Assembly (NCBI GenBank): GCA_963707835.1
Contig: CAVPRI010000002.1
Coordinates: forward strand, 682,001-746,000
Direction: 5' to 3'
DNA length: 64,000 nucleotides
Origin: Bog-473 sp963707835
GTDB lineage: Bacteria > Actinomycetota > Acidimicrobiia > Acidimicrobiales > RAAP-2
Position numbers and translations under genes: made by a program. The notes under the pieces were generated by a model. The model saw only the letters and a list, made by a program, of their open reading frames with translations, made no database searches and was not told the DNA's origin. The stretch's first letter is position 1; each line of letters opens with the position of its first letter. Below are positions 44,318 to 52,494 of this stretch, in pieces.

Positions 44318-44596
44318 TCAGTCCCCCCGGGGGCGGCGACGGAGCACCAGGGCAGCGATGGCCGCCCCCAGTAAGCCCGAGATGGCGATGACCACGATGA
44401 GCGGCGCCTGGCGGTCGAACACCCAGAAGTCGATGCGGACGTCACGCAGGTTGGCCAACGCGAACCACACCAGGAGGGCGGCGGCGGCGAGGACCCCCAC
44501 GACCCGCGCCTGGTGCCGTCGGTCGACCTCCGCGCCCCCTCGCTCTCCCGACCCCCCGCCGGGTCCGGGGTCCGAGTGCACCGGAGGCCGAGCCAC
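44318..44596 (-). CDS. LapA-type (DUF1049) small membrane protein
   Basis: The 92-residue protein has a hydrophilic Gly/Pro-rich start, then two transmembrane helices (ARVVGVLAAAALLVWFALAN and APLIVVIAISGLLGAAIAALVL) separated by LRDVRIDFWVFDRQ. This is the layout of LapA/DUF1049 proteins, whose NxxxVxxxF region between the helices is conserved. It ends in RRRPRGD. GTG 44596-44594 is used, with GGAG a few bases upstream. It is divergent from the CapA gene. Confidence 0.75.
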   Translation of the reverse strand: MARPPVHSDPGPGGGSGERGGAEVDRRHQARVVGVLAAAALLVWFALANLRDVRIDFWVFDRQAPLIVVIAISGLLGAAIAALVLRRRPRGD

Positions 44597-44643
44597 GCTC
44601 CATTGTGCCTCAGGCGGCCCCCCTGACGGGGCAAGGGGTGTGC

Positions 44644-44649
44644 CATAGT
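44644..44649 (+). promoter_or_regulatory. Putative leaderless -10 box for the CapA-like gene
   Basis: CATAGT lies 6 nt before the GTG at 44656, in the 59-bp gap between divergent genes. Confidence 0.3.
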
Positions 44650-44655
44650 GCCGTC

Positions 44656-45992
44656 GTGGTCTCACGGAGGGTCCGCCGCAGACGGCGGCAGTTCGCCGTC
44701 GGCGGCGTGATCGTCGTGGTGCTGCTGATCTACCTGGTGGCGTTCTCGGGTGGATCCAGCCCGTCGCCGCACGAGCGCGGCACCACCGTACCGAGCACGG
44801 CCGCCACCCGCTCGACGGCCCGATCCCCACTCGACCCTGCCTGGAGAGGAGACGGCAAGGCCGTGACCCTTGGGTTCGGCGGCGACGTCCACTTCGAGGG
44901 GGCGGTCGCCCAGAACCTGGCGACCAACCCGGCCACGGCCCTGGGCAGTTCCATCCCCCAGCTCATGGACGGCACGCAGATGAGCATCGTGAACCTCGAA
45001 TCGGTGGTGACCAACGGCGTCTGCCCCGAGCCCCAGAACAAGCAGTACATCTTCGACGCTCCCCCCCGGCCGTCACCGCCCTCAAGAGCGCCGGGATCTC
45101 GCTGGTCACCGAGGGCAACGACCACGGCATGGACTGCGGTCCGCAGGGCCTGTCCCAGAACCTGTCCATCGCCAGCGCCAACAGCTACCCCGTCATCGGC
45201 ATCGGCGCGAACGCCGAACAGGCGTTCGCGCCCTTCCGGATCACCCTCGACGGGCAACGCATCGCCGTGATCGCCGCCACTCAGGTGATCGCCGACAATC
45301 TGGTCGGCACGTGGACCGCCACCGCCACCCAGCCCGGGGTGGCGTCGGCCATCGACCCGACCACGCTTGTCCGAGAGGTCCAACAGGTCCGCCGGACCGC
45401 GGACACGGTCATCGTCTACGTCCACTGGGGCACCGAAACGCAGGCCTGTCCCAACCCTCAGCAGGAGCCGCTGGCACGCCAGCTGGTCCGGGCCGGGGCC
45501 GACGTGGTCGTGGGCTCCAACGCCCACGTCCTGCTCGGTGGCGGCTACCTGGGCAGCGCCTACGTCGACTACGGGCTCGGCAACCTCGCCTTCTACGACA
45601 GCGCGGGCCCCGAGATCGACAGCGGGACCCTCGTGGTGACCGCTCAGGGCCGCCACATCGAAAGCGCCGCATGGCACCCGGCCACCATCGCCTCAGGAGT
45701 CCCCCAGCCGCTCACCGGCACCGCGGCCGCCACAGCACTCCACAGCTGGAACGCGGCCCGCGACTGCACCGACCTCACCACGTCACCCACGCGGACCCTG
45801 GCCAGCTCCCAAAGCGAGACGGTCCCGTTCGTGGCGCCGGCCGCGACCACGACCACGACGGCCCCGTCGAGCACGTCCGGCACGAGCACGACGACGAGCA
45901 CGCCGGGCACCACCACGACGAGCAGGAGCACGACGTCCACCACGGCCGCCGCGGCGACGACCGCCCCCACCGACAACGCGGGCTCAGGCTGA
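44656..45992 (+). CDS. CapA-family metallophosphatase-like exported protein (one frameshift)
   Basis: This membrane-anchored protein of about 445 residues has a basic start (RRVRRRRRQ), one N-terminal helix (FAVGGVIVVVLLIYLVAFS) and a Ser/Thr-rich linker. A CapA/PGA-synthesis type metallophosphatase fold follows: LGFGGDVHFEGAV, SIVNLESVVTNG, EGNDHGMDCG, VYVHWGTE and GSNAHVLLGG. The tail of about 60 residues is almost all Thr/Ser/Ala/Pro. The frame changes near 45065 in a run of C (…FDAPP to AVTALKSAG), consistent with one lost base. The substrate is unknown, perhaps a wall or capsule polymer. Confidence 0.8.
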
Positions 45993-46009
45993 TTCTTGGG
46001 GCAACCAGG

Positions 46010-47410
46010 TCACCGGGGCGATTCGGCCCCGAAGGTCTCCTCCTCCGGGATCCGGCGGTAGCGGGAGCGGATCTCCTCGAGGTCGTGCGGCTCCGCGACG
46101 GACCGCTCGGACAGGCGGAGCACCATGTCGGCCTGGCGTCGTAGGGCGTCCCGCTGCTCCGGCGAGGTGGTGTCCAGCATGATCGAGCCGATCGAGTCGA
46201 TCAGCCTGATCAACACGGCGGGCATCCCCGCTGCGGCCTGGCGGATCTTGTCGAAGGCCCGGTTGACCATGCGGGCATAGGAAGGGTCGAACTCGATCAG
46301 ACGCACGTTGCCGGCGTCGTCGCGGTAGACGCCCTCGTCGAGCACCCGCCCCGAGACCCGCCCGAGTCCGGCCGAGAGCCAGTCGATGCAGGTGAGGGCC
46401 GTGAAGGTGTCGTTGACGGCACTCGACAGCGCACGAATGGCGATCTCCACCAGCTGGTCGATGGCGAAGACCGGGTCCTGCACGAGGGTCCGGTGCGGCC
46501 CGGTGACATGGGCCTTTGAAAGGGCCTGCGCGACCTCAGCCGCCGCTCCACGGGGCCACACCGTGGCCAGTGGCCGGCCGGTGGCCAGGAAGTGACCGGG
46601 ACGGTGCTCCAGACGGATCACCGAATCGGTGCGCGTGGCGATCTCCACCAGCTGCGCGTACCCGACGTACTGGATGTAGCCGCTGACCTGTGACGGCACC
46701 ATGGCGCCGTGCTCCTCGATGAGGGCGGCCAGCTCGGTCACCGGCTTGCCCATCGGTTCCGCCAAGTCGTTGCCCGGCGCTCCGACGCGGTCGGGGAACT
46801 CGTTGTCGATGGAGTGCGTCAGGTCGTCCGCGATACCGCCGATGACCTCGGGGAGCTGGATCGACTTGGCGATGTGGTGGATGAAGTAGATCAAGACGCC
46901 CAGGTCCACCAGAAGGAGCGCCTCGGCCACCGAGGTGGACAGGTGCGGGACGAAGCGCGCACTGAGGCTGTTGATGGTGACCAGAGCCAGGACGGCGTAG
47001 ACGAAGGTTCCCACGAAGACGCCGAGGGTGACCTGATTGCCGAGGTCGCGGACGAAGTTGCGCATCATGCGCGGCCCGAACTGCTGTGAGGCCAGCGTCA
47101 GGGCCAGGATGGTGATGGAGAAGACCACACCGATCACGGTGATGACGGCGGCTGCGATGGCGATCAGGACCTGGCGCTCGGCATCGGCGCTTCCGGTGCG
47201 GATCCAGACCGGAAGCGTGAGGTGGTTGTCGTAGGCGGCCACGTCCACCGCGAAGGTCACCACGAACAAGAGGACGGCGACGACCACGAGGATGCTGGGG
47301 ACCACCCACAGAGTGGTGCGGAGCTCCTCCAACCGCCAGCTCGGCAGGTTCTGGCGGTCTTTGCCAACGCGGGCCGGCTGTGCCGAGCCCGACCGGTCGA
47401 GCACGCTCAC
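46010..47410 (-). CDS. DUF2254 domain membrane protein
   Basis: The 466-residue protein has four predicted membrane helices in the first 190 residues (WVVPSILVVVAVLLFVVTFA, VLIAIAAAVITVIGVVFSI, VTLGVFVGTFVYAVLALVTI, ALLLVDLGVLIYFIHHIA). A cytoplasmic C-terminal half follows, with LASQQFGPRMMRNF and RALSSAVNDTFTALTCIDWLSAGL as DUF2254 marks. Its function is unknown. GTG 47410-47408 overlaps the stop of the MFS gene as GTGA, so the two are translated together. Confidence 0.85.
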   Translation of the reverse strand: MSVLDRSGSAQPARVGKDRQNLPSWRLEELRTTLWVVPSILVVVAVLLFVVTFAVDVAAYDNHLTLPVWIRTGSADAERQVLIAIAAAVITVIGVVFSITILALTLASQQFGPRMMRNFVRDLGNQVTLGVFVGTFVYAVLALVTINSLSARFVPHLSTSVAEALLLVDLGVLIYFIHHIAKSIQLPEVIGGIADDLTHSIDNEFPDRVGAPGNDLAEPMGKPVTELAALIEEHGAMVPSQVSGYIQYVGYAQLVEIATRTDSVIRLEHRPGHFLATGRPLATVWPRGAAAEVAQALSKAHVTGPHRTLVQDPVFAIDQLVEIAIRALSSAVNDTFTALTCIDWLSAGLGRVSGRVLDEGVYRDDAGNVRLIEFDPSYARMVNRAFDKIRQAAAGMPAVLIRLIDSIGSIMLDTTSPEQRDALRRQADMVLRLSERSVAEPHDLEEIRSRYRRIPEEETFGAESPR

Positions 47411-49491
47411 GGCGCGGTGCCGTCAAGGGTCGCCGGCACCGTGGTCGAACGCGGCGGCATGACGTCGGCCACCATGCGCTCGTCATCGGCCAGCAGGGCA
47501 CGGGCCAGCTCCCTCACCATGGCGATCACCTCGGGGTGCTCGTCGGGATTCCACCCCTCGAGCAGCTGGGTAAGGCCACTGCGCCGCGCCTCGACCAGCC
47601 GCTCCGTCGCCACCCGACCCGCCTCGGTGAGGTGGAACTCGCGCTCCCCGTCGAGCCGTCGGTGCTCGTCGATCAGTCCGCACAGAACGAGGGTGTCGAC
47701 GCCGGGCTCGATCTCCGCGGGAGCCACCTTCACCCGGTGCGCCAACTCGCCCACCGTGGACGACGGGTGGTCGGCTAGTCGACAGAGGAGCCACACGGCC
47801 CGGGGAGGCAGGTCGACGTCCGCTCGCCCGGCCAGCGTGGCGTAGAGCTCGGCCTGGTTCTCTCGGGCCGACGCCCGCTGGAGCGCCAGCTCGATCTCCT
47901 CGAGCGACGTGCGCTGGTCGGGCATCCCGGCCAGTTCGTCGGCGGCCACCGTCTCCACGGTCTTGCGCAGCGGCAGCTCGGGAAGGATCAGGCTGAGCAC
48001 GAGGGCGACGAAGATGACCGGGACGGCGACCCGGAACACCATCTGCATCCCGTGGGTCACGGCTTCGGTGTACCGGGTGTACAGCTCGAGTCCCTGAGCC
48101 GACGACTTCAGCTTGGCCAGGAACGCCGGCACGACCGTCTCGGGATTGAATGACCTGCGCACCGACGGCGGCACCTTGGCCAGTGTCGGTGCCAGCGTGT
48201 GGGTGAAGACGACGGCGTAGATCGCACCGAAGATCGCCGTGCCGAAGGAAGCCCCCATCTGGCGCGTGAAGGCGGAGCTGCTGGTGGCCACGCCCAGGTC
48301 CTCATAGGACACGGCGTTCTGCACGGCCACGGTCAGCACCTGGTTGCCGAGGCCCAGCCCGATCCCGAACACCAGCATGTAGAAGGCGAGGACCCATCCG
48401 TTGGTCGAGGCGTCGATGAGCGACAACAGGGCGGCGCCGACCATCGCCGTCGCACTGCCGGCAATGGGGAAGATCTTGTACCGGCCCCGCCGGCTGATCA
48501 CCTGGCCCGCCATGATCGACGCCCCCATCATCCCGAGCATGAGCGGGAGGAGCCGGATACCCGACGCCGTCGGGCTCACCCCCTTGACGTTCTGCATGAA
48601 CAGCGGCAGGAAGGTCATGGCACCGAACATGGCGAACCCCATCACGAAGCCGATGGAGTTGGTCACGACGACCACCCGGATTCGGAACAGCCGCAACGGG
48701 AGCACCGGCTCGGCTGCCCGCCGCTCGGCGAAGACGAAACCGATCACCAGGACCACACCGAGCGCTGCCGTCGCCACGCTGGGGGTCGACCGCCACGCCC
48801 ATGAGATCCCGCCCAGGCTGGCGAAGAGCATCCAGGCCGTGGCCGCTCCGGTCAGCAGCAGGGCCCCCAGGTAGTCGATGGTGTGACGGACCCGGTGCAG
48901 GTGGCGGGGCAGGGCCACGGCTGTCACAACCATGGTGAGGAACCCCAGAGGCAGGTTGATGTAGAAGACCCAGCGCCACGAGAGGAGACTCACGCAGAGG
49001 CCGCCGACGAGTGGTCCGATGATCGTGGCCGCGGCGAAGGTGGCGGCGAACATGCCGACGTAACGGCCACGCTCGCGCGGCGAGACCAGGTCGCCGACGA
49101 CCGCCTGCGCCCCTACCACCAGCCCACCCCCACCGAGTCCCTGCACGGCACGGAAGAGGATCAGCTCGGTCATGGACTGGCTGAACCCCGCCAGCGCCGA
49201 TCCGATGATGAAGATCACGATCGACGCCTGGAAGAAGGTCTTTCGACCGTACTGGTCGCCCAACTTCCCCCAGAGCGGCGTCGAGACCGTGGAGGCGAGG
49301 AGATAGGCCGTCACCACCCAGGCCAGGTGGGACGCACCGTGCAGATCGCCCACGATCGTGGGGAGCGCGGTCGACACGATCGTCTGGTCGAGCGCCGCCA
49401 GCAGCATGCCGAGGAGCAGAGCGCCGAGGATCAGCCACAGCCGCCGCTTGGAGATCCCCTCGGCAACGGGCGAGGGGGTGACGACACTCAC
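47407..49491 (-). CDS. MFS multidrug exporter (DHA2, 14 TM) with C-terminal MarR-like domain
   Basis: The 694-residue protein has an EmrB/QacA-type transporter (about residues 1-525). Motif D1 is ALDQTIVSTALPTI, motif A is GKLGDQYGRK, and motif C-like sequence is IIGPLVGG, with fourteen hydrophobic helices. The remaining 160 residues form a helical linker and a winged helix like MarR regulators (LPPRAVWLLCRLADHPSSTVGELAHRVKVAPAEIEPGVDTLVLCGLI, then FHLTEAGRVATERLVEARR). The tail should lie in the cytoplasm and may sense substrate or regulate the pump. GTG 49491-49489 is the start. It is coupled to the DUF2254 gene. Confidence 0.9.
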   Translation of the reverse strand: MSVVTPSPVAEGISKRRLWLILGALLLGMLLAALDQTIVSTALPTIVGDLHGASHLAWVVTAYLLASTVSTPLWGKLGDQYGRKTFFQASIVIFIIGSALAGFSQSMTELILFRAVQGLGGGGLVVGAQAVVGDLVSPRERGRYVGMFAATFAAATIIGPLVGGLCVSLLSWRWVFYINLPLGFLTMVVTAVALPRHLHRVRHTIDYLGALLLTGAATAWMLFASLGGISWAWRSTPSVATAALGVVLVIGFVFAERRAAEPVLPLRLFRIRVVVVTNSIGFVMGFAMFGAMTFLPLFMQNVKGVSPTASGIRLLPLMLGMMGASIMAGQVISRRGRYKIFPIAGSATAMVGAALLSLIDASTNGWVLAFYMLVFGIGLGLGNQVLTVAVQNAVSYEDLGVATSSSAFTRQMGASFGTAIFGAIYAVVFTHTLAPTLAKVPPSVRRSFNPETVVPAFLAKLKSSAQGLELYTRYTEAVTHGMQMVFRVAVPVIFVALVLSLILPELPLRKTVETVAADELAGMPDQRTSLEEIELALQRASARENQAELYATLAGRADVDLPPRAVWLLCRLADHPSSTVGELAHRVKVAPAEIEPGVDTLVLCGLIDEHRRLDGEREFHLTEAGRVATERLVEARRSGLTQLLEGWNPDEHPEVIAMVRELARALLADDERMVADVMPPRSTTVPATLDGTAP

Positions 49492-49687
49492 GCCCGCCGC
49501 CCTACGAGGATCACGATCACGTCACAGTAGCGGCGTCAATGCCTCTCGCCCGCGTCCTCGGGGACGTCGAGCCGACGCTGACACGCCGGCCCAGACTCTC
49601 CCGAGGGTCACCCCCGCCGCGGCCGGGCTGCGGTATCCGCCGGGGTGCGCCGCCTCCTCCTGCGCGGCTCCCGAGACGTGGAGGATC

Positions 49688-49716
49688 TTGACACTCACGG
49701 AATATTGCGATATATC
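49688..49716 (+). promoter_or_regulatory. Consensus-type promoter with PadR-like palindrome
   Basis: TTGACA (49688-49693), a 17-nt spacer and TATATC (49711-49716) form an unusually consensus-like promoter in an AT-rich island. ATATTGCGATAT (49702-49713) is palindromic in 10 of 12 positions and overlaps the -10 box, like operators of PadR repressors. The rest of the gap (49492-49687) is GC-rich, and I see no gene or clear signal in it. Confidence 0.6.
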
Positions 49717-49720
49717 ATTA

Positions 49721-49768
49721 GTGTTCTCGAGTGTTCTCGCTACTGAGTTCGAGAATCGATGAGAACTC
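49721..49768 (+). repeat. Direct and inverted repeats in the padR leader
   Basis: GTGTTCTCG occurs twice 10 bp apart (49721 and 49731). GAGTTC (49745-49750) and GAACTC (49763-49768) form an inverted repeat with a 12-nt loop. These lie between the promoter and padR and could be extra operator or mRNA structure. Confidence 0.45.
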
Positions 49769-49795
49769 GACACGTGCCATGAGCGCTCGAAATGG

Positions 49796-49831
49796 CTCGA
49801 CAAGGACCTCGACAAGGACCTCGACAAGGAG
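49796..49831 (+). repeat. Three tandem 12-bp repeats with Shine-Dalgarno-like cores
   Basis: CTCGACAAGGAC occurs at 49796 and 49808, and as CTCGACAAGGAG at 49820. The last copy supplies the AAGGAG ribosome site for padR at 49839; the other two hold AAGGA decoys. Confidence 0.7.
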
Positions 49832-49838
49832 AAGACCG

Positions 49839-50441
49839 ATGCACCACCACCCAGCACACGAACACGACGAAACCCGCCGCGACGCCCACGACCGTGACGA
49901 CGTCCGCCACCACCATCGCCGCGGGCATGGCGATGATCACCCGTTCGCGGGCCACCCCATGCAGGGGGGGCGCCGGCGCTGGGGCGCCGGGCGCGGCGGG
50001 TGGGGCGGCGCCCGCCGGATGCCCCGTGGGGCCATTCGAACGGCCATCCTCGCGGCCCTGCGCGAAGAGCCCGCACACGGGTACCAGGTCATGCGCCGGC
50101 TCGAGGAGATGAGCGAGGGCCTGTGGCACCCGAGCCCCGGATCGATCTACCCCCACCTCCAGATGCTCGAGGACGAGGGCATGGTGCGGTCGAGCGTCCA
50201 AGAGGGCAGCCGCGTCTATTCGCTCACCGACCAGGGGCGCGCCGAGGCCGAGTCGGCCCGGCCGTCGTGGCCCGGATCCGTCGGACCCGACGAGGTCCGT
50301 TCCCTCCGGCTCGGCACGGCGCAGCTGATGAGCGCGGCCAAGCAGCTCGCCGGCGCGGGCGATCCGGCTCAGATCGAGCGCGGCATCGCCGTCGTCCAGC
50401 AGGCACGCAAGGAGCTCTACCAGATCCTCGCCGAAGACTGA
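49839..50441 (+). CDS. PadR family regulator with His-rich N-terminus
   Basis: The 200-residue protein starts with 12 His in the first 40 residues (MHHHPAHEHDE, VRHHHRRGHGDDH), a likely metal-binding arm. The PadR winged helix follows (MPRGAIRTAILAALREEPAHGYQVMRRL, PSPGSIYPHLQMLEDEGMV, RVYSLTDQGRAEAES), then a C-terminal dimer helix region. The ATG at 49839 is chosen over an upstream in-frame ATG (49779) because AAGGAG lies at proper distance. It is followed after 22 bp by an ABC exporter pair, the usual target of PadR repression. Confidence 0.88.
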   Translation: MHHHPAHEHDETRRDAHDRDDVRHHHRRGHGDDHPFAGHPMQGGRRRWGAGRGGWGGARRMPRGAIRTAILAALREEPAHGYQVMRRLEEMSEGLWHPSPGSIYPHLQMLEDEGMVRSSVQEGSRVYSLTDQGRAEAESARPSWPGSVGPDEVRSLRLGTAQLMSAAKQLAGAGDPAQIERGIAVVQQARKELYQILAED

Positions 50442-50463
50442 CCGGTACTGTGCGTAGGGGCAC

Positions 50464-51477
50464 ATGCACATGACGGGTTCGACCACGACCACCACTCCAC
50501 CCTCGGCCGAGGGGTCCCCGGCCGACCCACGCCGACCCATCATCGAGACCTCCGGTCTGACCAAGGTCTACGAGGGCACGGACTTCCGCGCCCTCGACGA
50601 GCTCGACCTCGAGGTGGCCGCGGGTGAGATCTTCGGGCTGCTCGGTCCCAACGGCGCCGGCAAGACCACCACCGTGGGCGTGCTCACGACGCGGGTCATC
50701 CCCACCGCGGGTCACGCCATGGTCGCCGGCATCGACGTGGTCGGCCACCCCGCCACGGTCAAGCAGCTGATCGGCGTGGTGTCCCAGCAGAACACGCTGG
50801 ACCGCCAGCTCACCACCTGGGAAAACCTGTACTGGCACGGGCGGCTGTTCGGCATCGGGGCCCGCGAGTCACGGCAGACCGCCGACGAGCTGCTCGAGCG
50901 TTTCCAGCTCACCCGGTTCGCCGGTGCCTCGGTCTATGCCCTTTCCGGAGGCATGGCACAGCGCCTGATGGTGGCCCGTGCCGTCTTCCACCGCCCAGCG
51001 GTCCTCTTCCTCGACGAGCCCACCGCCGGCCTCGACCCACAGGGCCGCCTCGCCCTGTGGGGGCTCCTCGAGGGGCTCAACGCCGAGGGCCAGACCATCA
51101 TGCTGACCACCCACTACATGGAGGAGGCCGACAAGCTGTGTGGCCGGGTGGCGATCATGGACCACGGCCGGATCCTCGCCCTCGACACCCCCACCGCCCT
51201 CAAACGCAGCGTCGGCGCCGACACCGTCGTGACCATCAAGGCGACCGGCGACCCGGCCCGGCTGGCCCGGGGGCTCGAGGCACGCCTCGAGGGCGTCACT
51301 CGGACCCGCATCGTGCCCGACGGCGTGGAGCTACAGCTGCACGGCATGGACCGGTTGGTCCCGCGCGTGGTCGACGCGGCCGAGGAGGACGGGTTCGACG
51401 TCGCCGACATCTCGGTCTCGGAGCCCTCGCTCGAGACCGTCTTCATCGGGCTGACCGGCAAGGAGCTGCGCGACTGA
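50464..51477 (+). CDS. ABC exporter ATP-binding subunit (DrrA type)
   Basis: The 337-residue ATPase powers the membrane partner encoded next. Walker A is GPNGAGKTTT near residue 61, the Q-loop VSQQNTLD, signature YALSGGMAQRLMVARA, Walker B VLFLDEPTAGLD and H-loop LTTHYMEEADKLCG. The C-terminal 80 residues form the DrrA/daunorubicin-type extension (VTIKATGDPARLARGLEARLEG). ATG 50464 or 50470 is the start. Together with padR and the permease it forms a likely drug or lipid export operon. Confidence 0.92.
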   Translation: MHMTGSTTTTTPPSAEGSPADPRRPIIETSGLTKVYEGTDFRALDELDLEVAAGEIFGLLGPNGAGKTTTVGVLTTRVIPTAGHAMVAGIDVVGHPATVKQLIGVVSQQNTLDRQLTTWENLYWHGRLFGIGARESRQTADELLERFQLTRFAGASVYALSGGMAQRLMVARAVFHRPAVLFLDEPTAGLDPQGRLALWGLLEGLNAEGQTIMLTTHYMEEADKLCGRVAIMDHGRILALDTPTALKRSVGADTVVTIKATGDPARLARGLEARLEGVTRTRIVPDGVELQLHGMDRLVPRVVDAAEEDGFDVADISVSEPSLETVFIGLTGKELRD

Positions 51478-52385
51478 TGGCATCCACCACCGCCCCGACG
51501 GCCCGCGCCACCTTCGGCGGCGCCGGATCCCACCAGATCGACCTGACCCCGACGCGCTCGGCGGCGGCGTCGAGCCGCAGCTCCCTGCGCGCCCTGATCC
51601 TCCGGGACCTGGTGGTGCTGTGGAAGCACAAGTTCGAATTCACCGTGCGCACCCTGGTGCAGCCGTTCCTCTTGTGCTTCGTGTTCCTCTATGTGTTCCC
51701 CAAGATCGGACAGGGCATCGGCGGGAGCAGCGGGATCCCAGGCGCCGAGTCTGCCTTCGCCACCGTCCTCGTTCCCGGCGTGGTGGGCCTGGCCATCATG
51801 TTCCAGGGGATCCAGGCGGTGGCCATGCCGGTGGCCCAAGAGTTCGGCTTCACCCGCGAGATCGAGGATCGCGTGCAGGCTCCGTGTCCCATCTGGCTCG
51901 TGGCCATCTCCAAGGTGATCTCCGGGGCGGCGCAGGGACTGATCTCGGCGGTCATCGTCCTCCCCATCGCCTCGGTCGTGCACGCCGCTGGGGTCGAGGC
52001 GCAGATCAGCCTGCACTGGTGGCTCATCGTGACCCTGGTCCCCCTGTCGTGCATCTGCATGGCCTCCCTGGGCCTGCTGCTGGGCACGTCCTTCGAACCG
52101 CGCAATCTCGGGCTCATGTTCGGCTTCATCGTCCTCCCCATCACCTTCCTGGGCGGGACCTACTACCAGTGGACCCGGCTGGCGCCGGTGCAGGTGGGGC
52201 CGATCCACTGGCTCCAGATCCTGGTCCTGGTCAACCCGCTGATCTACATCAACGACGGCATGCGTGCCGCGCTCACCAACGCCGCCCACATGCACCTTTA
52301 CGTGATCTACCCAGCCATCGTGGCCTTCACCGTGATCTTCCTCGCTCTCGGACTCCGGAACTTCCGCAACAAGGTCCTCTCCTGA
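51477..52385 (+). CDS. ABC-2 type exporter permease (DrrB type)
   Basis: The 302-residue membrane protein has six hydrophobic segments, including LVQPFLLCFVFLYVFPKIGQ, ATVLVPGVVGLAIMFQGIQA and LGLMFGFIVLPITFLGGTYY. It has the ABC-2 permease pattern FTREIEDRVQAPCPIWLVAISKV and VNPLIYINDGMRAAL. It starts at ATG 51477, whose A is the last base of the upstream TGA (TGATG), so it is coupled to the ATPase. The substrate is unknown. Confidence 0.9.
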   Translation: MASTTAPTARATFGGAGSHQIDLTPTRSAAASSRSSLRALILRDLVVLWKHKFEFTVRTLVQPFLLCFVFLYVFPKIGQGIGGSSGIPGAESAFATVLVPGVVGLAIMFQGIQAVAMPVAQEFGFTREIEDRVQAPCPIWLVAISKVISGAAQGLISAVIVLPIASVVHAAGVEAQISLHWWLIVTLVPLSCICMASLGLLLGTSFEPRNLGLMFGFIVLPITFLGGTYYQWTRLAPVQVGPIHWLQILVLVNPLIYINDGMRAALTNAAHMHLYVIYPAIVAFTVIFLALGLRNFRNKVLS

Positions 52386-52424
52386 CCTGCCCGCGCTGAC
52401 GCGCCGGTGCTGCGTCCCGCTGGG

Positions 52425-52430
52425 TAGGGT
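52425..52430 (+). promoter_or_regulatory. Putative -10 box for egtB-egtD
   Basis: TAGGGT in the 109-bp gap before egtB would give a leader of about 58 nt to the ATG at 52495. No convincing -35 box is seen. Confidence 0.3.
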
Positions 52431-52494
52431 GAACCGGAACCGTGCCCGGAAGGCACCACGGGGGCCAGCGGGCCCGCACGAAGGGATGGATCCG

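Noticed and set aside
49796..49831. The triple 12-bp repeat as a mini CRISPR or attachment site.
   Set aside because: The repeats are contiguous without spacers, and no cas or integrase gene is near.
49779..49838. A longer PadR protein starting at ATG 49779.
   Set aside because: The extra 20 residues are translated repeats (STRTSTRTSTRR) with no ribosome site before that ATG, while AAGGAG precedes 49839.
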